In this document: positions 9,117 to 21,912 of the stretch, piece after piece
Layout: each line of letters begins with the position of its first letter
Position numbering within the stretch: position 1 is the stretch's first letter
NCBI GenBank assembly: GCA_965240325.2
Contig: OZ251235.1
Span: forward strand, 1,116,001-1,180,000
Source: Rebecca billardiae RCC1528
Taxonomy: Eukaryota; Haptophyta
Direction of reading: 5' to 3'
Length of the DNA: 64,000 nucleotides
Notes under the pieces: model-generated
What the model was told of the DNA's origin: nothing
The model's database searches: none
The model's input: the letters and a program-made list of their open reading frames with translations, nothing else
Program-made: the position numbers and the translations under genes

Positions 9117-10826
9117 ATGGCGTCCGCGCCGGCGGCGGATGGCCCGCCGCAGGTCACTCAGCCGTTGCCGGCGGCCGCGCCATCGAGATCGTCCTCCTCG
9201 TCTGCTGGCCGCGATGGCGACGACCCAGCCCCACTCTGCGTGCGCGGAGCCAACATCCCGCTCCTCATCACCATCTGCGGTGTGGGCGACGCGACCTACA
9301 TGTCCCTCAGTCCGTTCTATCCGCAGGTGGCTCGGCGCATCGGCATCTCGACAACGACGACGGGCGTGATCTTCTCCTGCTTCATGTGGGGCGGGATCTT
9401 CTTCTCGCCGCTTGCCACGCGGCTCAGCCGCACGACCAGCCCGCGGCTGCTGCTCTCGACGTCCGTGCTCGCGCAGGCGGCGCTCACCGCGTGCTTCGCG
9501 CTCGCCCCGCTGCTCAGCAACCGCGAGCAGTTCTTCGCGCTGTGCTTCGGCGTGCGCATCGTGCAGGGGTGCGTGTGCACCGTGTACGAGGTCGCGGTGA
9601 GCAGCCTGATCATGTGCTCCACGCAGCCCGAACGCGTGGGCGCGCTCCTCGGCCTGCAAGAGGCGGCGCGGGGCGTCGGCCTCATGGTCGGCCCGGCCGT
9701 CGGCGGGCTGCTCTTCGCCGTCGGCGGGTTCGCGCTGCCGTTCGTCGCGTCGGCGGCGGCGCTGCTGTTGCTTGGCCTCGCCGTGCTCACGGTCCTCGAG
9801 CCGGGCAGCGGCTCCGCCAGCGAGAACACGGCGGAGCACGCCACCATCCTCGAGATTGTGCGCCAGCCGCCGATCGCCGTCACGACCGCCCTCCTGATTG
9901 CGCTCGCGATGGCGCTGTCCGTGCTCGACCCGATCCTCGCGCCGCACGTGGAGGACACGTTCCACCTGCAGCCGTCGTCGATCGGGCTGATCTTCGCATC
10001 GGCCACCATCTCGTACGCGCTGTGCTCACCCCTCGTCGGCCCGATCGGCAACCGCGTGGGCAACTTTGCCGTGCTGGTGGTTGGCTGCATCATCTCCGCC
10101 CTTGCGCTCTTTGCGCTCGGGCCGACGACGTGGCTGCCGGCAGGATGGCTGCCGCGGCGCGTGTGGTTGCTCGCGGCGTCGATGGTCGTGCTGGGCATCG
10201 GCGCGAGCGCGCTCACCTGCGCCGTCCCGTGCATGCTCGAGATCGCGCGCCGCCGGGGCTACGAGATCGAGGCCGTCTCGGACGTGGTGGGCGGCCTGCT
10301 CTCGTTCGCGTGGTCTGTGGGCGCGGTCGTCGGGCCTCTGTATGGCTCGGCGCTGTACGAGGCGGCTGGGTTTGCAAACGCGATGAGCGCGACGGCCGTG
10401 ATGCTGCTCGTGCTCACCGCGCTCGGCGTGCTCGTCTTCAACTGCACCGGCGTGCCCGCCTGCGGACCCATCTACGTCGAGGGCGGCTCAGATCAGGCGT
10501 CCGACGCGCCGACGGCGGCGCCGTCCGCCGAGCCGGCTGAGCCTGGGAGCGGGCGGAGACGAGGCGAGGACGGCATGGGTGCGGGCGCGCGCGCGCGCAC
10601 GACGCAGCGCCCGTGGTGGGCGCCCTGGCGCTCGAGCAAGTGGCGGCGTCGGCGCGACGCGGCGGCCGAGGCGTGCCTCCCGGCCGCGCTGAGTGAGCCG
10701 CTGCTCGACCCGATCGCGACCGACGTCAGCGGGGACGAGAGGGACGACGAGGAAGGCGCGGACCCTGAGGCCGCGGCGCGTCGACGTCCGTCGCCACCTC
10801 GTCCGCATTCGCATCAACGACTCTGA
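9117..10826 (+). CDS. Major facilitator superfamily transporter
   Basis: A single-exon membrane protein of 569 aa from this ATG (595 aa from an in-frame ATG at 9039). About twelve hydrophobic segments follow a short polar N-terminus. The first half carries MFS features: an acidic loop after TM1, 'GVRIVQG' in TM4 and a 'GxxxGPxxGG' stretch in TM5 ('GLMVGPAVGGLLFAVGG'). The overall pattern is closest to SLC18-type or drug:H+ antiporters. A basic and then acidic cytosolic tail of about 110 residues follows. The substrate cannot be read from sequence. The open frame continues upstream through the SINE-like repeat but has no ATG there, so I excluded that part. Confidence 0.8.
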   Translation: MASAPAADGPPQVTQPLPAAAPSRSSSSSAGRDGDDPAPLCVRGANIPLLITICGVGDATYMSLSPFYPQVARRIGISTTTTGVIFSCFMWGGIFFSPLATRLSRTTSPRLLLSTSVLAQAALTACFALAPLLSNREQFFALCFGVRIVQGCVCTVYEVAVSSLIMCSTQPERVGALLGLQEAARGVGLMVGPAVGGLLFAVGGFALPFVASAAALLLLGLAVLTVLEPGSGSASENTAEHATILEIVRQPPIAVTTALLIALAMALSVLDPILAPHVEDTFHLQPSSIGLIFASATISYALCSPLVGPIGNRVGNFAVLVVGCIISALALFALGPTTWLPAGWLPRRVWLLAASMVVLGIGASALTCAVPCMLEIARRRGYEIEAVSDVVGGLLSFAWSVGAVVGPLYGSALYEAAGFANAMSATAVMLLVLTALGVLVFNCTGVPACGPIYVEGGSDQASDAPTAAPSAEPAEPGSGRRRGEDGMGAGARARTTQRPWWAPWRSSKWRRRRDAAAEACLPAALSEPLLDPIATDVSGDERDDEEGADPEAAARRRPSPPRPHSHQRL

Positions 10827-10942
10827 ACTCTGACGACGCTACGATCGGTGACAATGATGATGCTAACTACGCGACAGTAGCAGCGCATATATTAATACCG
10901 CCTGCTGATTCGGATGTAGCACAGCACTAGCTATATCAACTA

Positions 10943-10969
10943 TATTAATATATATATATATATATATAG
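10943..10969. repeat. TA microsatellite
   Basis: A short TA run in the AT-rich spacer (10827-11114) between the convergent transporter and glycosyltransferase genes. The rest of the spacer is AT-rich and featureless. Confidence 0.8.
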
Positions 10970-11114
10970 AGTCGTCACGCTATATACTGCTATTACTATC
11001 GTGTCGTCAGGCGGCGTATTCCGAAATATCTGTAACTATGATTGCGTATAAGCAGTAGTGCTGTAATATCGTTGGCAACGACTGCTCGTCGTATCCGATC
11101 ATCTCTGACTTTCG

Positions 11115-14100
11115 TCAATACCCGCGTTCCAACGGCGGCGGCGCGGCTGCGGCGGACGCCCCTGCCGCCGTGGCCCCGCTGCTGTTGACGGCGCCGCCCG
11201 CCAGCGCGTGCTTGGCGGCTGATGCGGCGGCGCCGGCGCCCGCCTCCACCGCCGGCGGCAGATCCCAGCGCGCGCGCTCGGCGACGCCTCCGCCGTGCTT
11301 CCCGACGCCCATCAGCCAGACGAACGGCGCGAACCACATGTCGATGTCGAGGAAGTCCTGGAAGACATAGAGCGCGAGGATGGCCGTGAGCGGTACCCAC
11401 ATGACCCGGCGGCGCAGCGCGGAGAGCAGCATCGCGCCGAGCAGCATGAGGAGGATCGGGTGGCACAGAATGCCGTTGTTGATGGCGCGCGAGTCGGCCG
11501 TGTGCCACGAGCCGCCGGAGAGGTGGCGGAAGAAGGCGCCCGCCATCTCGGCGCACTGCGGGTGGCACACCGTGCACTTGCCCCACACGGCGGGCGGCAC
11601 GAGCGCGACCGACGGCTTGCCCCGGTAGTGCAGGAACGCGGACCACAGGAATGTCGGTCCGGTGGATGAGACGATCTCCATGTGTCGCGAGGCTTGGTAC
11701 CACGCGCGCGAGTACCGCTCGAGCTCCTTGATCACGAAGCCGAAGAACTCGTGGCCGGGCGTGCTCGCCATCACCGCGTTCGTGATGCCGATGTTGGGCG
11801 TGAGCGGGAGCAGCGCCTCGTGCCCTGCGGCGCGGCGCGCGGTCAGGCGCGGCGCGGCGCGGCTTGGATGAGCGCGCGCCGCGGCGACTCGGCACGCGGC
11901 GGCAGGGCGGGCTCGTCGCGCGCGCGCTCGCACACCCGCGCGCGCGCGCACCTGCGATCAGCCTGTCGATCGAGCGCGTGGAGACGATGTCGAGGTCCGC
12001 GTACACGCCGCCGTACCTGTGCAACAGAAAGTACCGCGAGGAGTCTGAGCGCTGGATGTTATGCGGGTAGCCATTGTAGATGGGAAGGAACCACGGGTAG
12101 TGCGTGGCGATGAGGCCGTGCAGCTCGTGGTCGGTCCACAGCATGTACTTGTACCCCGGGTTCATCCGCTGCCACGTCGCGGGCGTCTCCGCCCACGCCT
12201 CCGGCAGCGCCTCGTTCTTGTACATCTGGTGCACGATGAAGGGGATGCGGCGCTCGCACACGCCGCGCACGTCGTGGCACCAAAACTCGTGCTGCGTCCA
12301 CGCGTGCCGTTGCGTGTGCGCGTGGAGCACGCCGACGAGGACGAGGTACGTCGCGACCGCGCCCGCCAGCCCGACCGCGCCCGCGAGGCAGAGCATGCGC
12401 AGCGGGCGGCGGGAGCGGCGGAGCGGCGGCGCGACGCCGCCGCTCCCGGCCGCGCCCGCCGCCGCGCCCGCCGCCGCCAGAGCCTCTGGCAGCGACCCCG
12501 ACGACGGCAGTCGCCGATTGGGCGAAAGGGCGGCGGTGCGCGCGGCGCGCAGCAGCGTCGCGAGCACGCCGGCGCCGGAGGCGAGCCCGCGCCGCGCGCC
12601 CGCGAGCGGCGAGCCTGCGAGCGGGTCGCCGCGCGTCTGCGGCGCCATCGCCTCCACGCACCACGCCACTTGCATCAGGGCGATGGCGGGCATATACAAA
12701 AGGCAGCCGACGAGTAGCGGCACGGGTAAAGTGAGTAGCAGGGCGGCGTGCAGGCCGTGCGCGCACAGCCGGACGGCGAGCGGCGCGCGCGGCGCGGTCG
12801 AGCGCGCGCGCAGCGCGTGCAGCGCCACCGCCGCCGCCGACACCATCCGCACCAGCTGCAGCCAGTACAAGTTGTGCACGACGCGGTCCGCGCGCAAGCG
12901 CCTGGGCGGCCGGAGTCGGCCAAGGTCTATGCTCTCCCGGTAGTGGATGAGCATCCGCCGGCTGCGGCCGACGACGGTGTCGAGCGCGCCGCTCGGCACG
13001 GGGCCGTTGGAGGGGGAGCGCCGCCGCGGCGGCGAGCTCTCGTCCGCCGCGCCGTCCGCCCCCGCGGCGGCCGACGTCTCGGCGGAGCGGCCGGCGAGCG
13101 CGGCGCCGCCGCCCGCCGCGCCCACGCCCGCCGTCGGCGCGCCGCCGCCTTGGCCGAGCGGGTCGGCCGCCGCGCCGGCGGCGGCGGAACCGAAGCCCGC
13201 GGACGAGGCGAAGGGCGCGCTGATCGGCGGGAGCGCGCTCACCTCGCTCATCTCCGCCATCGCCTCCTTGTGCTCCTCCACCACGCGGAGGGGCGGCGAC
13301 GCGGGCGTGGCCGGCGTCGCGGGCGAACTCGAGCGAGTGCATGCGCGGCGCACCGAGCGGCGCGCGGCGCGCCGAAGGCGCTCGGTGAGCGCGCGGTCGC
13401 GCACGAGGGTGGAGACGGCGGAGTAGCAGCCGTCGACGTCGGCCGCCGCGCTCGGCACCGAGAGCACCGCGTCGGGCGCGGCGGTCACGCCGAGCTCGAC
13501 GAGGCGCGACGCCGCCTCCGCGTCGACCACCAGGGCGAGGCCGGACGAGAGGGCTCGCAGCAGGTGCATGCAGAATGGGTCCGTGACCGCCGGGCTGAGT
13601 AGCACGTCGCACGAGGCGAGCAGCACCTCGAGCGGCGCCACGACCGCGGGCGGGCGCTCCGCGGCACCACCGTCGAGCCCGCCGCCGCCGCCGCCGCCGC
13701 CCAGCAGGCCGGCGGTGCCGAGTGCGCTCGAGAGCCCGACGCCGACGCCGACGCCGCCCGCGCCGCCCGCGCCGCCCGCGCCGCCCGCGCCGCCGCCCAT
13801 GCCGCCCGCTACGCCGCCGATGCCGCCCAGCACAAAGTCGCTGACCTCGGGCGGGGGTCGCGGCGTGCGCACGCTCATCACGTCCTCGTCGTCCTGCGCG
13901 TCGCCCCATTGCCGCCGCGAGTCCTCGTCCGCCGCGTGCGCAATCGAGACCCGCGGCACCGCCGCGCGGAGCGCGTCCGCGTCCGCGCCCGCGCCGACGA
14001 CCACGCCCGCCACGGGCGCGTCGTCGACGTTGAGCCGCGCCATCACGTACGCCCACACGTCGGGCCCGGACTCCTGCCCCGCGGGCCCGAGCCAGAGCAC

Positions 14101-15027
14101 CAGCGTCGTCGCCTCGTCCCGCGCGCCCAGCGCCGCGCGCGTCCTCGCGCACCGCCGCCTCGGGTGGAACCGATCTGGGTCGACCGCGCCACCCCACACG
14201 TCCAGCTCGCTCACGCCGCGCTCGCCGTAGCCCGAGAGCCAGAGCTCGTGCTGCGCGGCGGCGGAGGCGACGAAGATGCGCGGCACCTGCACGTAGAAGT
14301 TGTGCAGGTACCGCTCGTACATGAACAGCAGGATCGCGCCGGGCGGGCCGCTCGAGAGCGCGAGCGAGCGCAGCTGCGCGTGCAGCTCGCCGTGGAAGGT
14401 GGCCATCACGGGCACCTTGTGCGCGCGCGCCCACTGCAGCGCGTGGAGCGAGAGGAAGCACGGCTCGGTGAGGTGGATCACCTCGGGGCGGAAGTCCTCG
14501 AGCTCCTCCAGCAGCGACGCGTCCAGTCCGGGGCAGAACCGGTACCCATGCTCGTGCAGGTACGGCAGCTCGACGCCGCGCGCGAGCACGACCGCGTTCG
14601 ACGACGCAAACGCGGAGTACACGCTGCCCGTCTCGTCGAGCTCGTCGGCGCCGTCGTCGTACGGCGGCTCGACCGTGAACACGCGCCACACCACGTTGCA
14701 GTGCGCGCGGAAGAAGGCGATCAGCTCGCGCACGGCGACGGCGCTGCTGCCCTCGCTCACGAGGAAGCTCGGGGTGAAGATGGCGACGCGCATGAGCTCG
14801 CCGGAGGGCGACATCGGCGTGTCCGTCATGTCGTACACGAGCGGGCGGAGCGCCGCGATCGAGTCGCTCGACTCGTCAAACCCCAGGTCGTCGCTGCCCG
14901 TGAGGCGCGAGCCCGAGCGCGTCAGGCCGAGCGGCGGCGGCCGCTCCGACTCGAGCGGCTCCGTGGCGTAGCCGCCGCGCTCCTCGACGGAGAGCGCGCG
15001 CGCGCGGTGCAGGGCGAAGGTGTCCAT
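11115..15027 (-). CDS. Bifunctional GT4-GT32 membrane glycosyltransferase
   Basis: Two exons (15027-11952 and 11824-11115; 127-bp GTGCGC...GCAG intron, phase 1), about 1,260 aa. The N-terminal half resembles GT4 enzymes of the SQD2/mannosyltransferase type: 'MRVAIFTPSF' start of the Rossmann fold, 'FRPEVIHLTEP', 'MATFHGELHAQL', 'WGGAVDPDRFHP', then a C-lobe with Ala/Gly-rich inserts. Two membrane segments follow. Next comes a GT32 (OCH1/SUR1-like) domain with 'IPFIVHQMYKNE', 'LWTDHEL', 'DSSRYFLLHRYGGVYAD' and the DxD motif 'DLD', then more membrane helices. It probably makes sugar chains on lipids or proteins in the secretory pathway. An upstream in-frame ATG at 15243 adds 72 residues of non-protein-like sequence, so I prefer 15027. 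Confidence 0.75.
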
Positions 15028-15243
15028 GCGTACGATCGGCCCACCCGCGCCGGCGCAGCTGCGCCGTCCCCGGCGCGCCCGGCAGTCAGCGCGCGCGCCG
15101 CTGCCCCCTGCGTTGCCTTTCGCCCCGCCGACGCCTTGCCAGCAGCGGTGAGGTTCGTCACTGCTTTTCGACGACGAATAATCGCGGGAAAATCCTAGAC
15201 GATTCATTTTCTCTCGCGATGCCATTTTCATCGTCGTCATCAT

Positions 15244-15856
15244 TGGCTCCTCATCGATCGTACGTCGGGCAGACTCCGCATCAGGCTGTACAGTGGGACG
15301 TTACAGTTTACTATGTTTTAACGTGCACACTTGGTTAAGGCGTGATTGACGCCATCCAACACTACAGTGCCCTCACTGTTGCCGGCATTTGATTGTCTCG
15401 CCACACTGCAGACGATCGACTGTGACGCCATCAGCAAGGGCGGGGACGGACTGCTGGATCGGATTGCCGCCATCCGTGCCGCTGATGGACCGAGTCAAAT
15501 CGGGCGCGCATCGCGCCCGCACTCGCAGATCGACGGAACGAATAATCGACGATCGTCAGCAATCGGCGTGTCGTCGTATCTGTCGTAATGTCGTAATGAG
15601 ATTGAGACGCGACGTATATATATAGCTATCTGACAACGGCACATATCGAACTGCGCGCGGCGCCGCGGCGGCAGAGAGCACTCGGCACGCACTGGGACCG
15701 CACTCAGCACTGTGGCTGCGCTGTCGTCGTCACAAATGCTCAGCGGGCAACCACCCGCCCTGCGCCCCAGGATACGGCGACCATCACTCACCGCATCGCG
15801 CTGGCCACCGCCGCCGTCCCAGGTGACGGCTGACGCGGTGGTGGCACGTCGGTCAG
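15244..15856. other. Intergenic, no gene seen
   Basis: Mixed-composition spacer between the 5' end of the glycosyltransferase gene and the 3' end of the helicase gene. Open frames on both strands lack protein signatures. A short TATA-rich run occurs near 15615. Confidence 0.5.
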
Positions 15857-16526
15857 TCAGTCGGCGCCGCCAGCGGCGCCGTTGCCGGTGTTGCTCGGAT
15901 CGACCGGCTCGGCGAGCAGCGAGGCGATGTTCTGAATGACCGCGTCCTCCGTCGCGGCCTGGCCGCCCTCGTCCGTGCGCCCGCCGCCGTCCGCGCTGTC
16001 GTCCTCCTCCTCCGCGTCCGCGGCCTCGGCCCCGCCCGCCCCGCCCCGCCGGCGGCGCGCGCCGCGCCGCATCTGCTGCCGCTGCCGCATCTTCGCCTCC
16101 AGCAGGCCGTTGAGCTGGTTGCGCAGCGTCTTGAAGAGCACGGCGGTGCGCGGGTTGGCAGCGATCTTGACCCACTTGTCCACGACGACGATGTGCTCGC
16201 GGTGCTGCACGTCGACGTGCAAAGCAAACAGCAGGATGGCGTGCAGCGGCACCGTCGAGCAGTCGCGGATGAACACGCGCGACGTGCGCACCTTGTCGTG
16301 GTACACGAGCCAGTCTGTCTCGAAGTGGTCGCGCCGGTGGTTGCTGCTCGCCGGGTGGATCGTCACCTCGCCCGACTTCTCGACGAAGCGCGCGCGGCCC
16401 ACGCCCTTCCCGCCCACGCCGTACTCGATGTGAACGACGTTGGGATAGAGGCCCGCGCACAGCACCGCGCGGACCAGCCCCATGTTGAATGCGTTACGGT
16501 TGGACGCGTCGCGCGCCCAGTCGGCC

Positions 16527-16557
<31 letters not shown>

Positions 16558-19500
16558 GCTCGGCGCGCGCCGGCCGGTCGACGAATCCGGTGGCCATCAG
16601 CAGCTGGCGGAACGAGCGCATCATCTCGGAGAGCATACGCATCGTCTGCGCCGAGACGAAGAATCGCTCGCACCAGCGCTGCGCGGCGCGCGCGCCCTGC
16701 TCGCGCCCAATCGCCTGCCACTCGCGGTACGCGTCCCAGACGGCGAGGTGGTCGGAGCGGTGCGGCCGGCAGAAGCGCTCGTGCGCCATCCGCGCCTGGT
16801 CGCGCATGCCGAACGGCTGCACCAGCGGCGACTTGTACGAGAGCGACGCTGCGATGCACAGCACCGGGTCCAGCGCGCGGAAGACCGCGCCGAACAGGAT
16901 CATCTTCCCGAGCCGCACGTCGACTGGCAGGCCGGCGAGGTGGTGGCCGAGCGGGGTGAGCGCCTCGGAGGGGCCCTCGCGCACCGCGCCCATCTCGATC
17001 AGGTTGGCGAGCGCCGAGTCGATCGCCTTGGGCTCGGGCGGCTGCACGGCGGCGGAGAGCAAGCTGCGCACGCCGCCGCCGCTCGCAAAGTGCGCGCTCA
17101 GCGCAACGCACGCCTGCACACGCGCACACGCGCCGCGCGCGCGCGGCGGGACCGGGTGCGCGCACGGAGAGCGGGGGGGCGGGCGCGACGCGGTGAGCGG
17201 CACCGGGGGTGGATCGGGCGAGCCGCGAGCGGGCGTCGCAGCCGGTTGGCTGGCGGCGCGTGCCGCCCGCGGCGACGTGCTCGGTGGCGGCGGCGCTCCC
17301 TCCCTGCCTGCGTGCGCGCGCGTGCAGCGCTGCAGCGCGCACACACCTTGAGCTGAAGCACCACCTCCTCCAGCGGCAGCCGCTGCAGCTCGGGCACGCG
17401 GTGCTGCTTCATCAGCCGCAGCGCGCGGTACTTGGTGTACAGCAGGAACGCATGGCCCGCGCGCACGCGGCCCGCGCGGCCGCAGCGCTGCCGTGTGTTC
17501 TCCGTCGAGACCCAAACCTCCTGCAGCGTGGTCATCCGCTTGCGCTTGTCGTACGCCGTCTCCTTCACGCGGCCCGAGTCGATCACGAACTCGACGTCGT
17601 CGACGGTGATCGACGTCTCGGCGATGTTCGTCGTGAGCACCACCTTGCGAACGCCGTGCGGCGCGTGCCTGAACACCTGCGCCTGCTCCGCTGACGAGAG
17701 AGACGAGTGAAGCGGCAACACCCAGAAGCGCCCGCCGGACGCGAAGTCGCGCCGCGCGGCGAGGCTGTCGTACAGCGTCTGGATCTCGCCCAGCCCGGGC
17801 AGGAAGACGAGCACCGCGCCCTTCGACTCGTACGCGCCGTCCAGCCACAGCAGCAGGTCCTGCGCACGCACGCGCGCACACGCGCGGCGCGAGCGCGCGG
17901 CGCGAGCGCGCGTGAGAGCGCGCGGCGCGGTTCGCGGTGCGCGCGTGCATGAGAGAGGATCGGCGCGCGCGCGCGCTCGGCTGCGCGGCGCCGATCGCGG
18001 GCGACGCCGACGGCCCGCGCGCCCTCGCGAGCAGAGAGAGCAGCGCAGCGCAGCGCAGCGCGCGCGCACCTCGATCAGGTCGTAGTTGATCTTGTCCTCG
18101 GCGCACCGCTTGATGGACGCACTCACGTGAGGCGCGTACTGCTCAAAGCGCGCGCCCTCGTCCCACGACTCGGAGACGAGCGCGCCGCCCGCCTCGTCCG
18201 GGTCGTCCCAGAGGACGCGCTGCGTGCTGCTGCGCCCGCCCACGGTCGTCACGTTGAGCGAGGCCGAGTGCGTCGGGCCCTGCGCGGCCTGCAGCGCGCA
18301 CGGCGAGCCCGGTACTATCTGGTGGCCTGTCGCCTCGAGCACGTCCTCCAGGTAGTGGGAGGCGACCGGAAAAGTCCGGCCCTCGATCCCAACCGCCGGG
18401 CAGCCGTCGAAGTAGCCCGAGAAGAGGTCGAGCGCCATCGTCGCCGACATGAGCACGACGCGCAGGTGCGGGCACGCGGGCAGCAGCAGCTTGAGCAGCA
18501 GCAGCAACAGGTCCGTTTGCATGTCGCGCTCATGGACCTCGTCGACGATGATGTACGACGCGCGCACTGGCTCGTCGCCCGCGCAGAGCATGCGCAGCAG
18601 CACGCCCGTCGTGCAGAAGAGCATCCGCGTGTCCGCCGAGCGGCACGCCTCCAGCCGCACGTGGTACCCGATGGCGCAGCCCGGCGAGCCCGGCGCGCCC
18701 TCGCCGCGCTCAGCGGCCACGCGCTCGGCCACGGAGATGGCCGCGATCCGCCGCGGCTGCGTGCAGATGATGGAGCACTGCGAGCCGCGCCCGGACTCGA
18801 TCTCGTGGTCGAGCACGTACTGCGGCACCTGCGTCGTCTTACCCGAGCCCGTGGCGCCCGAGACGAGCACGACGCGATGGCCGTCCTCCAGCAACCGAAG
18901 CAGCTCGGCGCGCTGGCCCGCCGCGGGCAGCGCCGCGCGCTCGGCTCGCATCGGCTCGAGCGCCGGAGCCGAGAGGTAGCGCTCGCGCGCGCGGAGCAGC
19001 GCGTCGTCCACGCGCGCGTCCGGGCGCAGCGGCGCAAACGCGGCGCGCGCCGGCCGCGCCGTGTCCTCCTCCGCCTCGGGCGGCGGCGGCGCGGCGGCGG
19101 CGCGGCCCGAGCCCGCGGCCGCGGCCTGCGCGCTGCCGCCCGCGCCGCCAGCGCCGCCCGCGCCCGCCGCCGCGCAGCTCGGCACGGCTGCGCCGCCGCG
19201 CTCGTCGGCCTCGTCGCCGTCGGCCGCGCCGCCCGTGTACTGCTGCAGGAACTGCTCGCGCGACTCCTCCTGCTGCGCCTTCACCTCGCGCTCGGCGCGC
19301 GCGTCGCTCGCGCGCCAGTGCAGCCACATCGCGCGGTACGCCGGGTGCATCGTGTGATACAGCGGCACTGAGCCGCACAGCTGGTACAGCGCGAAAGTCG
19401 AGACGGCGTGCTGCGCCGTGTTGCCGTCGTTGAAGTAGGTCGGGTTGCCGCGCTCGGCGGGCAGCTCGAAGGTGCGCTCGCCCATCCGCAGGGAGGCGCG

Positions 19501-20111
19501 GAAGCACGGCGCGCCCGTCGTGAGCACGAAGCTCGGCTTGGGCAGCGAGTGCTTCGTCGCCCATTCGTGCAGCAACGACTTCGGCGACTTGCCCAGCCAG
19601 CTCTTCAGAGAGTACTCGCCTGGGTCGCTCGGCGGCGGCGCCGCCGCGTCCTCCGCGGCCGCGGCCGCGGCCGCGGCCGCCGCGGCCGCGGTGGACGCCA
19701 CTTTGCGCTGCTCGCGCCGGTTGGCCACCTTGGCTTTCTTGCCACTCGCCGCCGGGCCAGTGGCGGGCGTCGGCGCGGCCGCGCCCGGGTCCGCGGCCGC
19801 CGCAGCGGCCGGCGCGTCGGCGGCGCTCGAGCTTGGCGCGCTCGGCTGCGCGGCGCCCGCGGCGCCGCCGCCCGCGGCGGCGCCACCGCCGCCCGCCGCC
19901 GCCGCCGCCGCGCTTGGCACCTCCGCCGTGCTGCCCTCCGCCGCGCCGCTCTCCGCCGCGCCGCCGTCCGCCGCACCGCTCGGCTTGCGCACAACAGACT
20001 GCGTCGCGTACCGGGCGAGGATGGCCTCCTTGCTCTGCGAGGCAGCCGCGGCCTTTTTCGACGACGCGCCCGCGCGCTTGCGCCGGCCTCGAGAGCTGTC
20101 GCCGGCGCTGC

Positions 20112-20142
<31 letters not shown>

Positions 20143-21912
20143 GCCGCCGGGCGCGCCGTCAGCGCCCGGGCTGGCGCTCGAATCGGCGGCGCCATCGGAG
20201 CCGGTCGGATGCAGCCCAGCGGCGGCGGAGGCGGCGCGCTCGCCCTCCGCCTCCGTCACGGCTGCCACCGCCGACGCCACCGCGGCGGCAGCGGCTGGCG
20301 CGGGCGGCGCGGGCGCGGCACTCTGCGCTGCTCGCTCCTCGACGGCGGCGGCACGAGGTGCGGCGGGCTCGCTGGGCGGACGCGCCGGCACGGGCGCATC
20401 TGCCGCCTCGTCCTCGTCCCACGACTCAGGGACCGGCCCGACCGCAGCCGGCGCGCTAGCTGCGGAGGCGGCCGGAGCGGGAGCACTCGGCGGCGCGGCA
20501 GAGGCGACTGTCGCCTCCACGCTCTCGCCCTGACCACGTGCCGCCTCCGCGCTGCCGCCCTGCGCAGACGCCGCGGGCTGGCCACTGGGCGGCACCGGCG
20601 CCGCCGCCGGTGCCCTGGGCGCGCTGACAACGGCCGATGGCTCGCACGCGCTCGCGCTCGCGCCTGAAGGCTCCTCGGCTTCGAAGAGCCCCGGCACAGC
20701 CACCGCGTCCTCCTCCTCCTCCGCCGCCTCCTCCTCCTCCGCCGCCGCCTTCGCCCCCTTTGCCTGCGCAGCAGCCGGCATGGCGGAGGTGGCACTCACA
20801 GCTGTCACCACAGCTGATGGCTGCAGTGCGGCCGGCGGGCCCGCCCCGCCGGTGGCGGTGCTGGGCGGCGCGGCGGCCGCCGCCTGCTGCTCGCGGCGGC
20901 GCGCGCGCAGCCGGCTCGCCGCGCCGCCGCCCGACTTCTCCGCCGCCTTGAGCAGGTGCCCGTACTTTTGAGGGTCGACCGCTGCCAGCGCCTGAGACAC
21001 CTCCTCCGGCAGATCGTCCGCGCCGCCGCGCCCGCCGCGCGCCGAGAGGCCGCGCGCGCCCTTGCCGGCCTTCTTGGCGCGCTTCTTGCGCTCGTCCTGG
21101 AAGCCGAACAGGAGCGGCCTGAGCTGCGCCACGTGCTCGCGCAGCTTGCGCAGCTCGCGAGGGTCCGCACGCGTGCGCTCGGCACCGTCGTCGTCGCGGT
21201 CGCCGTCGCCGCCGCCCGCCGCGGCCGCGTCGGCCGCCTCCAGCGCCCGCAGCTCGCGGATCTTGCGCAGCAGCACGTTGGCCACGTCGAGCTCGCCGAG
21301 CTCCGACAGGTCAATGATCCCGAGCTCGTCCGTCAGCTCCTCCGACTCCTGATCCAGGTCCTCCAGCTTGCGCGCGCGCTCGCGCAGCCAGCGCGCCGCC
21401 TCTTGCTGCTCCGCCTCCGCCTTCTCGCGACGCTCCTCCTCCGTGATGGTGCGCACGTCGGCGAGCGCGATGGGCGGCGCGTCGGCGCGCGCGCCCTGCG
21501 GCGCCTCGCCCGACTCGGCGGGCGGCGCCTGCTCGGCGCGCTTCACAAGCTCGACGCGCGGCCGGTTCGAGGTCGGCTTGGCGCTGGTCGTTGCGTCCTC
21601 GGCGGTGCGCACGCGGCCGAGGCCCTTGCCGCGGAGCGAGTTGGGGAGCGAGTGCTCGTCGAGGTAGAGGCAGCACCAGTCCATCGCGTCGGACAGCGTG
21701 GGCGGCGAGGGCAGCTCGGACAGGCAGCGCTCGATGTCCGGCACGGCCATCCCCTCGCGCAGCAGCGCCTCGTACAGCTGGCGCAGCTTACCCACGTGCT
21801 TCGCGCCGCCGCCCGCCGACGCGCCCGGCGCGGGCTGCGGCGCATCACTCGCGAGCTGCTGGACCGTCGCAACGAGCAGCTTCTCCTGCTCGGAGGACAG
21901 CTTCAGGCTCAT
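15857..21912 (-). CDS. DHX29-like DEAH-box RNA helicase
   Basis: Three exons (21912-18070, 17859-17347, 17113-15857), both introns phase 0; about 1,870 aa. The N-terminal half is a long Ala/Pro-rich region with a helical segment and an RWD-like stretch. The helicase core has motif I 'GATGSGKTT' near residue 1020, II 'DEVHERD', III 'SAT', V 'TTNIAETSITVDDVEFVIDSG' and VI 'QRCGRAGRV', followed by winged-helix, HA2 ('LTPLGHHLAGLPVDVRLGK') and OB-fold regions. DHX29-type helicases help 40S ribosomes scan structured 5' leaders, which would suit a very GC-rich transcriptome (inference). DHX36/YTHDC2-like helicases are the alternative. The C-terminal tail is basic then acidic. Confidence 0.85.

Noticed and set aside
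12059-14689. Long open frames antisense or frame-shifted to the glycosyltransferase gene
   Set aside because: They are Arg/Ala-rich translations without domains, caused by high GC; the GT4/GT32 frame carries the motifs.
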